A stretch of DNA of 64,000 nt from Leptospira stimsonii (GCF_003545875.1 NZ_QHCS01000005.1:207364-271363), one strand, 5' to 3'. Shown: positions 33,589 through 46,707, numbered from the stretch's first letter. Notes: a model not told the origin generated them from the sequence alone. Program-made: numbers and translations.

Positions 33589-33616
33589 ATTAAAAAATTT
33601 GACTCCCGATCGTCAA
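33589..33616 (-). promoter_or_regulatory. candidate sigma-70 promoter of groS-groL
   Basis: Read leftward, TTGACG (33616-33611) and TTTAAT (33594-33589) are separated by 16 bases, each five of six to consensus. The -35 box overlaps the distal CIRCE element and the proximal one lies downstream of the start site, so HrcA bound at either would block transcription. Confidence 0.55.
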
Positions 33617-33640
33617 GCACTTTCTGCCCGAGAGTGCTAA
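33614..33640 (-). promoter_or_regulatory. CIRCE element (distal)
   Basis: CAAGCACTT-N9-GAGTGCTAA; the right half is perfect and the left half differs at three positions from TTAGCACTC. It overlaps the predicted -35 box of groS and lies 93 bp upstream of the divergent photolyase start. Confidence 0.85.
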
Positions 33641-33732
33641 TTTCGGAGACGGAAAAGGGAAAGAAACGCGTAGAATTTCATAAAACGGCGAACGGAAGAC
33701 GTCTAAAGAAGCATCCATTTTCAAGGAGAATC

Positions 33733-35271
<1,539 letters not shown>

Positions 35272-35325
35272 CTTGCATTTTAGAACCGGAACGGATAGAA
35301 TCGTTGAAAAAGAGGATGAACTACG

Positions 35326-35670
35326 ATGACTACAGAAGCCGCACCTAAGACGTATGATACGTTTAAAGAATTTTGGCCCTTTTACTTAGGGGAACATTCC
35401 CATCCGCTCAACCGAACGTTTCACTTTATCGGAACTTCCATCGCCCTCGGTTGGATTTTAACTGCGATCATCAACTTAAATCCGTATTACATACTGGCCG
35501 CTCTTTTCTCAGGGTACTTCTTTGCTTGGATCGGACATTTTTTTATAGAGAAGAATCGTCCCGCGACCTTTACTTATCCTTTCAAATCCTTCATGGGTGA
35601 TTGGCTGATGTATTTCTACATTCTCACCGGTCAGATCGGAAAAGAATTGGAGAAGGTCGGGAAGAAATAA
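35326..35670 (+). CDS. Mpo1-like (DUF962) membrane protein
   Basis: A 114-residue protein with two or three hydrophobic segments. The DUF962 pattern is present: FKEFWPFYLGEHSHPLNRTFHFIGT with the conserved histidines, then GYFFAWIGHFFIEKNRPATF and a terminal GDWLMY. The yeast member Mpo1 is an Fe(II)-dependent dioxygenase of 2-hydroxy fatty acids that uses such histidines, so a lipid oxidation role is possible. A GAGG site lies about ten bases before the ATG. It follows the photolyase gene by 54 bp. Confidence 0.85.
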   Translation: MTTEAAPKTYDTFKEFWPFYLGEHSHPLNRTFHFIGTSIALGWILTAIINLNPYYILAALFSGYFFAWIGHFFIEKNRPATFTYPFKSFMGDWLMYFYILTGQIGKELEKVGKK

Positions 35671-35725
35671 TTTCTTTCTGAATTCGCAGAATTCTTTTTT
35701 CCTTTTTCCTTTCACTAAAAAAAAA

Positions 35726-35750
35726 GGTCGCCCGATTTGGACGACCCTTC
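35726..35750 (-). terminator. intrinsic terminator downstream of 35778-36095
   Basis: GGTCG pairs with CGACC across a loop of about eleven bases at roughly 35727-35747. Leftward it is followed by nine T residues (the A-run before it on the plus strand). It ends the minus-strand gene pair 35778-36423 and may also face the Mpo1-like transcript. Confidence 0.75.
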
Positions 35751-35777
35751 TTAAAAATCTCAAATAAAAGTTTCCGG

Positions 35778-36095
35778 TTATTTTTTAGATTTATCGATCA
35801 CTTCCACAGATAAACCCATTGGAACGGAGTTCGCGTCTCTTGCAAATGTGATCTTAGGAATTGAAAGATCCGTTTTGGACGGATCAAAGTCCACGACCTT
35901 GTTCAGATCGAATTTTATTCGGATCGCAAGATCTTCGGGGCTGATTCCGGATCCGTCTTTCGAAACGACGGGAAGATCCGCAGGGATGAAGATCAATCTC
36001 AAAAAACCTCTTCCGTAGTGGACGATTCGTTGGTGTTTAACGAGACTTTCTACGATGTTTCTTTCCTTATCGGAGACCGTGCGAGAATATTCCAA
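35778..36095 (-). pseudogene. 3' part of a probably frameshifted exported protein
   Basis: About 105 codons, ending with FARDANSVPMGLSVEVIDKSKK. The only start in frame is a TTG at 36095, two codons after a stop and without a ribosome site. The reading frame 36097-36423 ends exactly here. Joined through a two-base shift in the ATAT run at about 36100, the two give one continuous protein (KPVLI then YDLEYSRTV). I therefore read it as the distal half of one gene. If it is translated separately, an ATGA-like overlap would be needed, but the ATG at 36100 is in a third frame. A terminator follows 30-50 bp after the stop. Confidence 0.5.
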
Positions 36096-36096
36096 A

Positions 36097-36423
36097 TCAT
36101 ATCAAAACCGGTTTTGCTTTTCCCGGTTTGCTTATGTTCACCGAATAGAGTTCTTTTCCTTTCTCCGGTTGATAACTGTGTGTATAGATCCTAAGTTGAC
36201 CAAAATACATCGCTTGAACTCGATTCGATTCGTTGCTTTCGTTAGGTCTTTGATTTTGAGAAGCGGAACTTCCTCCGGAGAATTCGACGGAGATTCCTTT
36301 CGGAATTTGGAGCAAGGAAAGGAGAGTCAATAATTCCCCGTCTTGATTCTTTTTCCCTTTTGCGTAGGCGGAAATAAAAAGAAGAATCAGAAAATACATT
36401 CCTAATTTTGCAAATTGTTTCAT
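36097..36423 (-). pseudogene. 5' part of a probably frameshifted exported protein
   Basis: About 108 codons with a signal peptide (residues 1-21, ending SAYA) and a mature part with GISVEFSGGSSASQ and MYFGQLRIYTHSYQPEKG. No known domain was recognised. It stops at 36097 next to an ATAT run, and the next frame carries on with similar composition (35778-36095). The original protein would be about 215 residues. It may be a sequencing or assembly error, a real pseudogene, or two coupled genes. Confidence 0.55.
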
Positions 36424-36637
36424 GGCGTTCGTTCTTTGTGAAATACGTCCCTTCTTACGTAGTTTAAGATCAAGATAGGCAATAAAATGAAGCGAATTCG
36501 AGAAAAATCAAAAGGGGAGAATTCATTCTTATAATTTGTATCGGATTTGATTGTATTGTTATAGAAGATGATTGTGCTTGTTTGAAATCTCAAACGGAAG
36601 TTCGAACTGGGGAATCGAAGAATTTTACGTTCGATAA

Positions 36638-36678
36638 AACATCAGAGCCGCGCGTCGAAATTCCTCGGCGCGGATGTT
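36638..36678. promoter_or_regulatory. GC-rich hairpin between divergent genes
   Basis: CCGCGC (36648-36653) pairs with GCGCGG (36668-36673), extended by AACAT (36638-36642) with ATGTT (36674-36678) across a small bulge. It lies in the 317-bp gap between two divergent starts, 63 bp before the SH3 lipoprotein gene, so it cannot be a simple 3' terminator. It could be a leader structure. Nothing else was seen in this gap. Confidence 0.4.
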
Positions 36679-36740
36679 ATGTAGCGTTCGGATTCTTCTT
36701 TTCCATTGACAGAAGCTCAATCTTATGAAGATTTTCCCGA

Positions 36741-37634
36741 ATGCAAATTCGAAGGACTTTTTTTGTTTTCTTTGCGATTTTCGTTTCTTTCGTTTTCTTA
36801 AATTGTTTTTTCTTTAAAAAAGATTGCCGCAAAACGAATTCTTGTCCGGTTACGTTTATGGTCGGCTTCGGTTCCGGAACGGATTTGAACGGAAATCACC
36901 TCGCGGAACGCGTTCCTAAAGGGGCTCGCCTTTTGGTGTTAGTCGATTTAGACGGAGAAGTGCAAAATGCAAAGGGAGCCTACGGTTCACTCTATACAAA
37001 ATGTCTCTGGAATGAGAAGGAGGTTTTTCTTTCTTCCAACGATTTATCCTATAACAAAAAGATTCGGGTATTTTCGAAGTCCGGAATTCTTCTCCAAGAA
37101 AAACCGGATTCGGATTCTAAAAGGGTCGGGGAGTTGTCATACAATACGAGCGTAAGATTGATCGACGAAAAAGAACCGAGTCACGAACTCCGCGCCTTTG
37201 TGAAGGTTACGAACGGAATCGTATCGGGATGGGCGAAGCGAGATCATTTTACGGACGGAGACTATGACGCGGTGTTTTATCGAAAGCCTTTGAAGAGCGT
37301 TCTGGAAAATCATTCGATCCTAGTCAAAGACGAAGAGAATCGGTTTGAAGTGACTTGGTCCGGGACCGATTTTAAAACCGCAGAATGCAAACTCCGGGAA
37401 ACGATTTGTTCGGTTGAGATGAAATTCGGGAAGGCCACTTATGGAGAAACTCAAGAAGCGGTTTTTTTCGAAATCAAAACGAATCAAAAGGCGAGTCCCG
37501 AATTTATCTGCGAGATTCGGAAGATCGATTTCATCGATTCTTTTCAGTTCGTCGAAGAGAAGCGACTTTCTCCTTTCGCTTACTGTGAACGGACGATGAG
37601 TTCCGATACGGGAGAAGAGGATTCGTTTGAGTGA
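36741..37634 (+). CDS. SH3-domain lipoprotein
   Basis: A 297-residue predicted lipoprotein with a signal peptide ending VFLNC (Cys22). A bacterial SH3-like domain lies at about residues 110-160 (RVFSKSGILLQEKPDSDSKRVGELSYNTSVRLIDE holds the usual ALNVRSGPSxxxxVIGxLxxG spacing). The C-terminal part has four cysteines (AECKLRETIC, FICEIR, FAYCER) that could form disulfides. No enzyme motif is present. Ligand binding in the periplasm or at the outer membrane is the family expectation. The gene is single, with a weak ribosome site. Confidence 0.72.
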   Translation: MQIRRTFFVFFAIFVSFVFLNCFFFKKDCRKTNSCPVTFMVGFGSGTDLNGNHLAERVPKGARLLVLVDLDGEVQNAKGAYGSLYTKCLWNEKEVFLSSNDLSYNKKIRVFSKSGILLQEKPDSDSKRVGELSYNTSVRLIDEKEPSHELRAFVKVTNGIVSGWAKRDHFTDGDYDAVFYRKPLKSVLENHSILVKDEENRFEVTWSGTDFKTAECKLRETICSVEMKFGKATYGETQEAVFFEIKTNQKASPEFICEIRKIDFIDSFQFVEEKRLSPFAYCERTMSSDTGEEDSFE

Positions 37635-37652
37635 GGAAGGCGTTTGAAAAAC

Positions 37653-37667
37653 ATAGGAGTTCCCACG
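37653..37667. repeat. dispersed palindrome copy (reverse orientation)
   Basis: ATAGGAGTTCCCACG, the reverse form of CGTGGGAACTCCTAT, in the gap between the SH3 lipoprotein and the next gene. It belongs to the TGTRGGAACTCYYACA family. Confidence 0.75.
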
Positions 37668-37847
37668 TTTGTGGATTCTTTCTGTCGTGGTCGTCTGCGA
37701 TTTTATAAAGATCCTCTGCTTCCGGGAATCTCATATCGAAACATCCTTTTTCCGCAAAAGAATCTAATTTTCTCGAAAGAGAGAGAAGTTGGCGTAAAAA
37801 TAAAATTTCGTAGGTTGACTATTCGGCGAATTTCGAATTCCTAAAGT

Positions 37848-38330
37848 ATGAGCGTTGTCATTTTCTTATTTTGCAAAAAGAACCTTCAGATCGAATCTAA
37901 ACGTATTCAAGAATTCTTTGAAGAAGGAGTTTATTGGGATCCGGAGCCGAAATACGTCTCGAAGGTTTTCACCAAAGGTTTCGAACTGCAAGTTCGCTAC
38001 GATCCGAAAAAGAAGCCCTTCCACGTTTCTTTTTTTTCGAACGATCACGAGACTTTTCTTGAAACCAAACAAGAAATTTTGGAAGTCCTCGAAGAGGAAC
38101 CGAGGGGAGGTGCGGTCAAAAAAATTTCAGAGTGGATTGAAAAATCCGTCCAGATGTTTGCGATCGATGTGGATCCTGTCAGCATTCGAGAAGAGGATTG
38201 GAGGGCGGTGGATTCTTTGGAAGCGTTTCTCGCTGAAGAAGCTGACGCTTTGATTTATTCCTCCGGAGAATTTTTTGAAGTGAAAGATCTGATTCGAAAG
38301 ACTTATTCCTTCCGAAACGGTTCCTATTGA
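37848..38330 (+). CDS. conserved protein of unknown function
   Basis: A 160-residue acidic protein. The N-terminal MSVVIFLFCKKN strand, VSFFSNDHETFLETKQEILEVLEE and a C-terminal acidic helix (EEDWRAVDSLEAFLAEEADAL) suggest a mixed alpha/beta cytosolic protein. No signal peptide and no known domain was recognised. It is alone on the plus strand, and a repeat/hairpin region follows it. Confidence 0.6.
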   Translation: MSVVIFLFCKKNLQIESKRIQEFFEEGVYWDPEPKYVSKVFTKGFELQVRYDPKKKPFHVSFFSNDHETFLETKQEILEVLEEEPRGGAVKKISEWIEKSVQMFAIDVDPVSIREEDWRAVDSLEAFLAEEADALIYSSGEFFEVKDLIRKTYSFRNGSY

Positions 38331-38359
38331 GGTTCGGTTTTCGTTCTTTTCAAGTCCGT

Positions 38360-38449
38360 TATTCGCTCCCTATGGGTCACTCTTTCTTAGCATCGCAAAG
38401 AGCTGTCGCTTCGCTTTAGCCTAATTCGCTCCCTATGGGTCGCGAATTA
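38360..38449. repeat. ATTCGCTCCCTATGGGTC repeats; the second forms a terminator-like hairpin
   Basis: The 18-base sequence occurs at 38360-38377 and again at 38424-38441, and a related reverse copy lies at 55069-55086. The second copy is flanked by TAATTCGC (38422-38429) and GCGAATTA (38442-38449), making a near-perfect hairpin with an inner CCC/GGG pairing. It covers the stop codon of the cyclase gene and separates two convergent genes. Confidence 0.7.
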
Positions 38450-39820
38450 GCCCCACATAACTTCGTAAACTTGAATGGGTTCTTCTTTGCCTTTTACTTT
38501 TACGCGGGGCATTCGATTGAGGGTGTATTTTCCGCCTAACAGCTCCATGGTCTCTTTGGAAATCAAAAAGGACTTCTTCAACAATTTACAAAGGGATTCG
38601 ATACGAGAAGCAGTGTTGACCGCGTCTCCGATGACGGTATATTCTCTGTGAAGGTCGTTGCCGATATTGCCGGCAAAAACCTCTCCCGTGTGAATTCCGA
38701 TTCCGATCGCGATCGGAGTTTTACCCTCCGACTTTCTCTGGAAGTTCCATTCGGAAAGACGTTTTTGCATAATCACACCGCATCCGACTGCGTTTCTCGC
38801 GTCCACTTCGGCGGACGGGGATGGATGAGGAGTTCCAAAGGTGGCCATTACGGCGTCTCCGATGTATTTGTCCAAAGTTCCGTTGTTTTCAAAAACGCAT
38901 TCCATCATAATATTACGAAATTCTGATAGAAGTTCGCTGAGTTCCTTCGGATCCATATTCTCGGACATGGACGTAAAATTCCGAATGTCTAAAAAAAGGA
39001 TACTTACCGTCTGACGATTTCCACTCTGAAGTGTTTTGGGATTTTCCATCATCTCATGAACGATCTTCGGGGAAAAATATCTGGAAAGTTCCGTCTTTTG
39101 TCCTTCAGCGATTCCGATTCTTCTCACCATGGAAACGGTTCGAAAAATACCCATTGCGATCACGATGGAAAAACAAAAATACAAAGTAGGTTTTCCGGTG
39201 ATGATATCTTCTAACAAAACGGCGGGGCCGCTGACGTATTCGCCCCAGTGTTGCGCGTAGGTGAGTTTTCCGGAAGAAACGGCCAACCAAAGGATTGAGA
39301 AGTAGAAGAGATAAAAAAGAAAAAGGCCGATAAAGACGAAACGAATTCGAAATTGCAACAAGGAATAGATGATCGGGAAAAGATAGAACAAGTTGATCGG
39401 ATTTTTCAGAGTGAAACCGTAATCCACGTTCGGAACCGTAAACGTATAAAAAAGAAGAATGAGGAGAATGAGAATGTATTCCGCGAACAGAGTGATGTAA
39501 TTAAAAATGGAAATGATAGAATCCGGAAAGGCTCTGATCACGATCGTATGAGTGATTGTCAAAAAGAGATACACGGAAAAAGCGATCAAGTTCGTGGTTT
39601 TACTTCCCGCGTCCAAATTGGCGATCACCTGAATCGCAAAAAAGAACGCGATCAGATATCGGAAATAATTCGTAATAATGATCCCGTTCAATTCCTCTTT
39701 TTTTAGGACTTCCAAGACCGATTCCGGCATGGACTTTCGGTCCAAAATGTTCAGCGCGTTTTTGAAGGAACGAAATAGATTCACAAAGTTCAAGATAGAA
39801 ATTTCGCGATTCGAAATCAA
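38447..39820 (-). CDS. membrane-bound class III adenylate cyclase
   Basis: A 457-residue protein with five or six N-terminal membrane helices (about residues 45-225) and a C-terminal class III cyclase domain. The metal-binding aspartates are present at Asp278 (FLDIRNFT) and Asp322 (DKYIGDAVM). The purine-specifying Lys318 is present, as are the transition-state residues Asn402 and Arg406 in GDAVNTASR. All catalytic residues are kept, so cAMP synthesis is predicted. Leptospira genomes are rich in such cyclases. The membrane part presumably senses an envelope signal. The gene's end lies in a hairpin repeat. Confidence 0.92.
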   Translation of the reverse strand: MISNREISILNFVNLFRSFKNALNILDRKSMPESVLEVLKKEELNGIIITNYFRYLIAFFFAIQVIANLDAGSKTTNLIAFSVYLFLTITHTIVIRAFPDSIISIFNYITLFAEYILILLILLFYTFTVPNVDYGFTLKNPINLFYLFPIIYSLLQFRIRFVFIGLFLFYLFYFSILWLAVSSGKLTYAQHWGEYVSGPAVLLEDIITGKPTLYFCFSIVIAMGIFRTVSMVRRIGIAEGQKTELSRYFSPKIVHEMMENPKTLQSGNRQTVSILFLDIRNFTSMSENMDPKELSELLSEFRNIMMECVFENNGTLDKYIGDAVMATFGTPHPSPSAEVDARNAVGCGVIMQKRLSEWNFQRKSEGKTPIAIGIGIHTGEVFAGNIGNDLHREYTVIGDAVNTASRIESLCKLLKKSFLISKETMELLGGKYTLNRMPRVKVKGKEEPIQVYEVMWG

Positions 39821-39917
39821 TTCTTTCCGGAAGAAGCGGCTTCAATTGAAAAAAATTCTTTCATAAAAAAGGGATAGGGACAAAGTTTCCGGATATGTCG
39901 CGGGGGAAAACGGAAGA

Positions 39918-40577
39918 ATGAGTCAAAAAATTGCGCTCGTCGCTGGTGCTACTGGTCTGATCGGAAATTATCTCTTGGAAGAATTGTCTCATTCCGGCGA
40001 ATATTCAAAGGTCTACGCCATCGTTCGAAGACCCGGGTCCGTGACCGGTGCCGAGGAAATCGTCGCGGATTATGACACGTTATCCGCTACATCGATTCCA
40101 AAGGGAGTTTCGGACGTTTTTTGTAGTCTGGGAACTACGATTTCGAAAGCGGGAAGTCAGGAGAATTTTAGGAAAGTAGATTATGATTACGTTCTCAAAC
40201 TCGCGAATCTCGCGAAGTCCGCGGGCGCCAAATCGTTTTTAGTCGTAAGCGCGCTCGGAGCCGACGTCAAATCGATGATTTTCTATAATCGAGTCAAACG
40301 GGAAATGGAAAGGGATTTGGAAAGTGTGGGTTTCGTTTTTACGGGAATCTTTCGTCCTTCTTTGTTGGTAGGGGAGCGAGAGGAAGTTCGTTTCGGAGAA
40401 ACCGCAGGGCATTTATTATTTAAAGTTTTGAATCCTTTCCTTCTGGGAGGAACTCGAAAATACAGATCGATTCATGGACGGACTGTCGCGAAGGCGATGG
40501 TTACAATCGCCCAGAAAGAACCCGGCGGAGTTCGGATCTTGGAATCAGATCGAATCGAGTCCATCGGAAGCCAGTGA
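39918..40577 (+). CDS. NAD(P)-binding Rossmann oxidoreductase (HTATIP2/YwnB-like SDR)
   Basis: A 219-residue atypical short-chain dehydrogenase. The nucleotide motif VAGATGLIGNYLLEEL is at residues 8-23, followed by VRRPG, a CSLGTT segment and a VSALGAD...YNRVKREME stretch with the YxxxK-like pair. Such proteins resemble HTATIP2/TIP30 and act on unknown carbonyl substrates. The last 33 bp overlap the convergent phosphatase gene, and both strands code there. Confidence 0.85.
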   Translation: MSQKIALVAGATGLIGNYLLEELSHSGEYSKVYAIVRRPGSVTGAEEIVADYDTLSATSIPKGVSDVFCSLGTTISKAGSQENFRKVDYDYVLKLANLAKSAGAKSFLVVSALGADVKSMIFYNRVKREMERDLESVGFVFTGIFRPSLLVGEREEVRFGETAGHLLFKVLNPFLLGGTRKYRSIHGRTVAKAMVTIAQKEPGGVRILESDRIESIGSQ

Positions 40578-42863
40578 TTTTTCCCTTTCTAAATTTTTAG
40601 AAAGAATCAAAAGTTCTTTCGAATTCGGTTCGATGACCTGAGCTAAAGAAAGAATTTTTTCTGCCTTAGACACGTTTCCGACTTTGAGATAAAGTTCCGC
40701 GAGTTGAATTAAGTTCGAAGGATGACCCGGATTTCGAAGTCGGATTCTTTCCGCCATATCGATTGCCTTTCCGTATTCCTGATTTTTCTTAAAACAAAAA
40801 GAAGCGAGATAGATCATATCTCCGTCGCCCGGATGATCCTCGATGTATTCGGTCAAAAGAGTTGCGGCTTGTTTGTAATCCTTTTTTCGAAAGTGAAGTC
40901 GGATGAGATCTCTTCGAATCTCGGCGGATTCCGGATGGAATTTGCCGGCCTCTTGTAAAGAAAGGATCGCCGAGTCGAAATTTTTATCTTTTACATGCGC
41001 TTTCGCTTTTCGTAAAAGATCGAGGCTTTCTTTACGAAGAGCTCTTGAAATCGAAGGTTCGCTCCGTCTATAAGAAATCTTTAATAGAGAAAAATCGTCG
41101 GTGAGTTTTCCCGTGGAAAGAATCGATTCGTAGATTTTTTCAAGTTTTCCAGTTCCGTTTTCGACGTGTTTCAAAAAAAGGGATTCGTCCTCATTTAGGA
41201 TCCTAACGCCGTTTTCGGAATCGATTTCGATATCGTCCCTTCCATCCGAACCTAAGATCAAAACGTCTCCCTCCCGTAGCTGAAACGTACGAATTTGAAA
41301 TTGATCGTCCGTAAAGGGGGTCCCTAATTTTCGAAAAAGTCCTGAAGTTTCGATAAACTCCGCTTTTCCGTCCCGATACAAAACGGACCACGGATGTTCG
41401 GCGTTGATATAATAGACCAAACCCGTTTTGTCGTCTATCAAGCCCATAACCAGAGAAACTAACATCGAACAGTCGAAACCTTCGAAAAGTCTATGGAGTT
41501 CTAAAAATGCGTTCTTTAGCCAGCGTTCAGCGTAGAGTTGTTTAACCGATTGAACGGCGATGGTTCTTTCCAAAATGGATTGGACGGCGGCTCCCAAAAC
41601 GAGCGCTCCTCCGGCTCCTTGTAAGGACTTTCCCATTGCGTCGGCATTTAAGAATACAGTAAATTCCCTGTTTCTAAGTTGAACACTTTTTGCGATGCAG
41701 ATATCTCCCCCGATGTCGTTTTCCTTTCCGTGAAAAACAAATGTCTTTTTCTGCTTCATTAGAAAATCGACATGTACCTTGTCTCCGGTGGACTTGTTCA
41801 AGCTCAATGGTTGAATCAAAAGAGAAGTAAGAAAATAATCTCCGTCCTGTTGCGATTTTAATTTTTCGACGATGTCCAAAGAATGTCTCAGTTCAGAGGT
41901 TTTTTCCTCCACGAGTTGTTGCAGATTGTCTCGGATCTTTCCGACCTCTGAGGTCGCCTTTTCGAAATTCTCCGCAAAACGGATGAATTCTCTATCGATC
42001 GAAAGAAGTGGAAGGGCGCCGCTTCCTCCCATCGCGAGATTGTTAGCCGAAAGATTGATCTGATCCAAGGTCATGTTGATCGACTGAAAATAAAGAAAGG
42101 TCAAAAGGGAGGCTTCCAAAAACGTCATAAAAATAAAAAGACCGATCGTGATGGGTGTCGAATTCCCCAGAGAAACGAACAGCGAAAGGATGGTAAGCGA
42201 AAGTAAGATTAAGGTCAGAAGAAAAATAAACTTTCCCTTCAAGCTGAAGATTCCGAATTCCTTGTTGATACGGACATTTTTTTTCGAGAGGATCACTTTG
42301 ATCTCAACTCTTTTTTGTCCCGTAAAGTAATCGGTGATAATATAAGAAAAACCGCAATAAACGAAAACCGCCGTACTCCAACCGATAAATACAAAGGCCA
42401 ATTCCCAGAACGGTTTTTGGCTCCAGAGATGTGTGATCGCAACCGTGGAAAAAACGAAAATTGCATAACCGAAAGAGGCGATCATATTGTGTTTCGGAAG
42501 TTGGATCAAATATTTGAGAAGGGATTCCAATTCCAAGGTATTCTTATGTCGAAGAGTCACATCGGGACGAAGGCTTGAATTGATTTTTTGAATCTGCCTT
42601 TCCAATCCAGGAACGGAAAAAGGAGAAAGAATTCCGTATTGAATGCTGTGGCCGATCGATGCAAAAAGAGTACTGAAGACAAATGCGAGAAACACTTCAC
42701 TATGATTGGAGGCGGTAAACTCGGGAATCACGGCAGAACCGAAAATATATGCGTAAAAGGCTCCAAAGTAGGCTCCGCTGAGAGCGAAAACCACAACGGC
42801 GAAGGTGTAGGATATCTTTTTATAAATCAGGTCAAAGAGGAAATTGAATACTTTGTGAACCAT
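40545..42863 (-). CDS. membrane PP2C/SpoIIE-type phosphatase with TPR tail
   Basis: A 772-residue protein. About six membrane helices occupy residues 15-270. A HAMP-like/coiled linker follows (LDQINLSANNLAMGG to EEKTSELRHSLD). A PP2C phosphatase domain spans roughly residues 345-595, with DIGGDICIAKSV, NADAMGKSLQGAGGALVLG and VLILGSDGRDD carrying the metal-binding aspartates. TPR-like repeats complete the C-terminus (about 600-760). Such phosphatases usually dephosphorylate anti-anti-sigma factors (partner switching). The HATPase sensor at 61430-63577 is a possible counterpart by type, but is not adjacent. Confidence 0.9.
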   Translation of the reverse strand: MVHKVFNFLFDLIYKKISYTFAVVVFALSGAYFGAFYAYIFGSAVIPEFTASNHSEVFLAFVFSTLFASIGHSIQYGILSPFSVPGLERQIQKINSSLRPDVTLRHKNTLELESLLKYLIQLPKHNMIASFGYAIFVFSTVAITHLWSQKPFWELAFVFIGWSTAVFVYCGFSYIITDYFTGQKRVEIKVILSKKNVRINKEFGIFSLKGKFIFLLTLILLSLTILSLFVSLGNSTPITIGLFIFMTFLEASLLTFLYFQSINMTLDQINLSANNLAMGGSGALPLLSIDREFIRFAENFEKATSEVGKIRDNLQQLVEEKTSELRHSLDIVEKLKSQQDGDYFLTSLLIQPLSLNKSTGDKVHVDFLMKQKKTFVFHGKENDIGGDICIAKSVQLRNREFTVFLNADAMGKSLQGAGGALVLGAAVQSILERTIAVQSVKQLYAERWLKNAFLELHRLFEGFDCSMLVSLVMGLIDDKTGLVYYINAEHPWSVLYRDGKAEFIETSGLFRKLGTPFTDDQFQIRTFQLREGDVLILGSDGRDDIEIDSENGVRILNEDESLFLKHVENGTGKLEKIYESILSTGKLTDDFSLLKISYRRSEPSISRALRKESLDLLRKAKAHVKDKNFDSAILSLQEAGKFHPESAEIRRDLIRLHFRKKDYKQAATLLTEYIEDHPGDGDMIYLASFCFKKNQEYGKAIDMAERIRLRNPGHPSNLIQLAELYLKVGNVSKAEKILSLAQVIEPNSKELLILSKNLEREKSLASDGLDSI

Positions 42864-42990
42864 GGTTCATTCTCCTCGAGAGGAAAATCCTCAGAAGCTA
42901 CGTTAAATCGGAATCGGAAATAAGTTTCCAGCAACTTTTTGAATTCGAAATTTGAAAAGAAAAAAGAAAAAAGAAAAAAGAAAGGAAAGC

Positions 42991-43029
42991 GTCTCGCCTC
43001 CGAATAGAATTTCGATTCGAAGACGAGAC
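42991..43029 (-). terminator. hairpin downstream of the acyl-CoA dehydrogenase
   Basis: GTCTCG (42991-42996) pairs with CGAGAC (43024-43029), with CGAAT/ATTCG inside. Leftward it is followed by a pyrimidine tract with several T-runs. It lies 14 bp after the acyl-CoA dehydrogenase stop. Confidence 0.6.
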
Positions 43030-43042
43030 AAAGATGAAGTTC

Positions 43043-44800
<1,758 letters not shown>

Positions 44801-44813
44801 TTCAAATCCTTTG

Positions 44814-44827
44814 TGAACATATGTTCA
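44814..44827. promoter_or_regulatory. perfect palindrome TGAACATATGTTCA upstream of acyl-CoA dehydrogenase
   Basis: A 14-bp perfect palindrome, 14 bases before the acyl-CoA dehydrogenase start. Its position over the 5' leader and its TGAAC-type half-site fit a TetR- or GntR-family fatty-acid regulator. No regulator gene is adjacent. Confidence 0.6.
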
Positions 44828-45605
44828 GGTTGATTTTAGTCTTCATGTCACTCCGAGGCCGAATTCCTAACCTGAAAACCGAAATTCTTCCATATCGAAC
44901 GTTGTTTAGGGAATTCTTGGAATCGAAGATTGTCAGTGCTTAAAGTTTTTTTTCTGATTCTTCGGCAAAGACGTTTTCCAGTCCAAACGGGAAGATCGAT
45001 TTGTCCGCCTTTGGCCCTTCTTTTCTACAAATGACCTGGGATTTCGGATTGCGGGTGTTTTTCTACGATTCTTTCCACAGAGTAAGAAGGGATCAGGAAG
45101 CGTTTCTGTAACAGAGTGAATGGATGCGAGTAAAAACGTTCCTCTTGCGGAGTTCCTCAGATACTTCCGCTCTCTCCATTTTGTTTCGAAGATCGGTTCC
45201 CATGGAATGCCTGCTTTGTTTGTGATCGTTTTTGGTGAGTTCCAAGGAAAAAGAATTTCCGTTTCATTAAGAATGGGAGAAGAGAATTGGAATTTCCGAT
45301 TTTTATTTCTAATAACTTTTCGATAAAGTTTTCGACAAACTCACCGTTTTTGCTGAAGGGATGCTTTTCGTCGCATAAAAGAAAAGAAGATTCCGGAACA
45401 GTGATTTTCAATTTAAAACGGGACAAAGGAAGAACTCGTTCTCAAAACTGGCGGTTATTGTCGTGAACCAAAAAAAAGAATCGTTTTTTTCTTGGGTAAC
45501 CACCAGCCGTAGCATTTCGTTTTTGAAAATAGGGGATTGGTGGATATCGTTTGTCGGTCGAAAATCACTTTCGATTTTCGTTGTATTCAAAAAATGCGAT
45601 GGAAT
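44828..45605. other. gap upstream of lipL32's 3' end, no confident gene
   Basis: About 780 bp without a convincing gene. Two minus-strand reading frames (45157-45426 and 45408-45653) exist, but they lack good starts and ribosome sites and the second runs into the lipL32 terminator. The region may hold the long downstream spacer of lipL32 and the control region of the acyl-CoA dehydrogenase. Confidence 0.5.
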
Positions 45606-45612
45606 AAAAAAA

Positions 45613-45636
45613 AGCCGCCTTGCGGCGGCTTTTTTA
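45613..45636 (-). terminator. intrinsic terminator of lipL32
   Basis: AGCCGCC (45613-45619) and GGCGGCT (45624-45630) form a perfect 7-bp stem with a four-base loop. T-runs flank it on both strands; leftward, seven or more T residues follow. It lies about 30 bp after the lipL32 stop. Confidence 0.92.
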
Positions 45637-45665
45637 CCATAAACAACTTGCAAACTAAGTGTGAA

Positions 45666-46501
<836 letters not shown>

Positions 46502-46512
46502 GAAAATCACGG

Positions 46513-46556
<44 letters not shown>

Positions 46557-46707
46557 TACCTGAAAGTGAAAGAATCTAATTAAAATGGAACTTAAAAAGG
46601 AATCCAAAGTCTCAATAGATCCTTATAGAACGGTCATAGACTCCGTTTTCAGTTTTAGAATTCTTTTGGAAAAAAATTCTAAATCGGTGAGCGGCGGTAG
46701 GAAGAAT

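Noticed and set aside
45157..45653. Two minus-strand reading frames downstream of lipL32
   Set aside because: Start codons are weak, there is no ribosome site, one overlaps the lipL32 terminator, and composition is not convincing.
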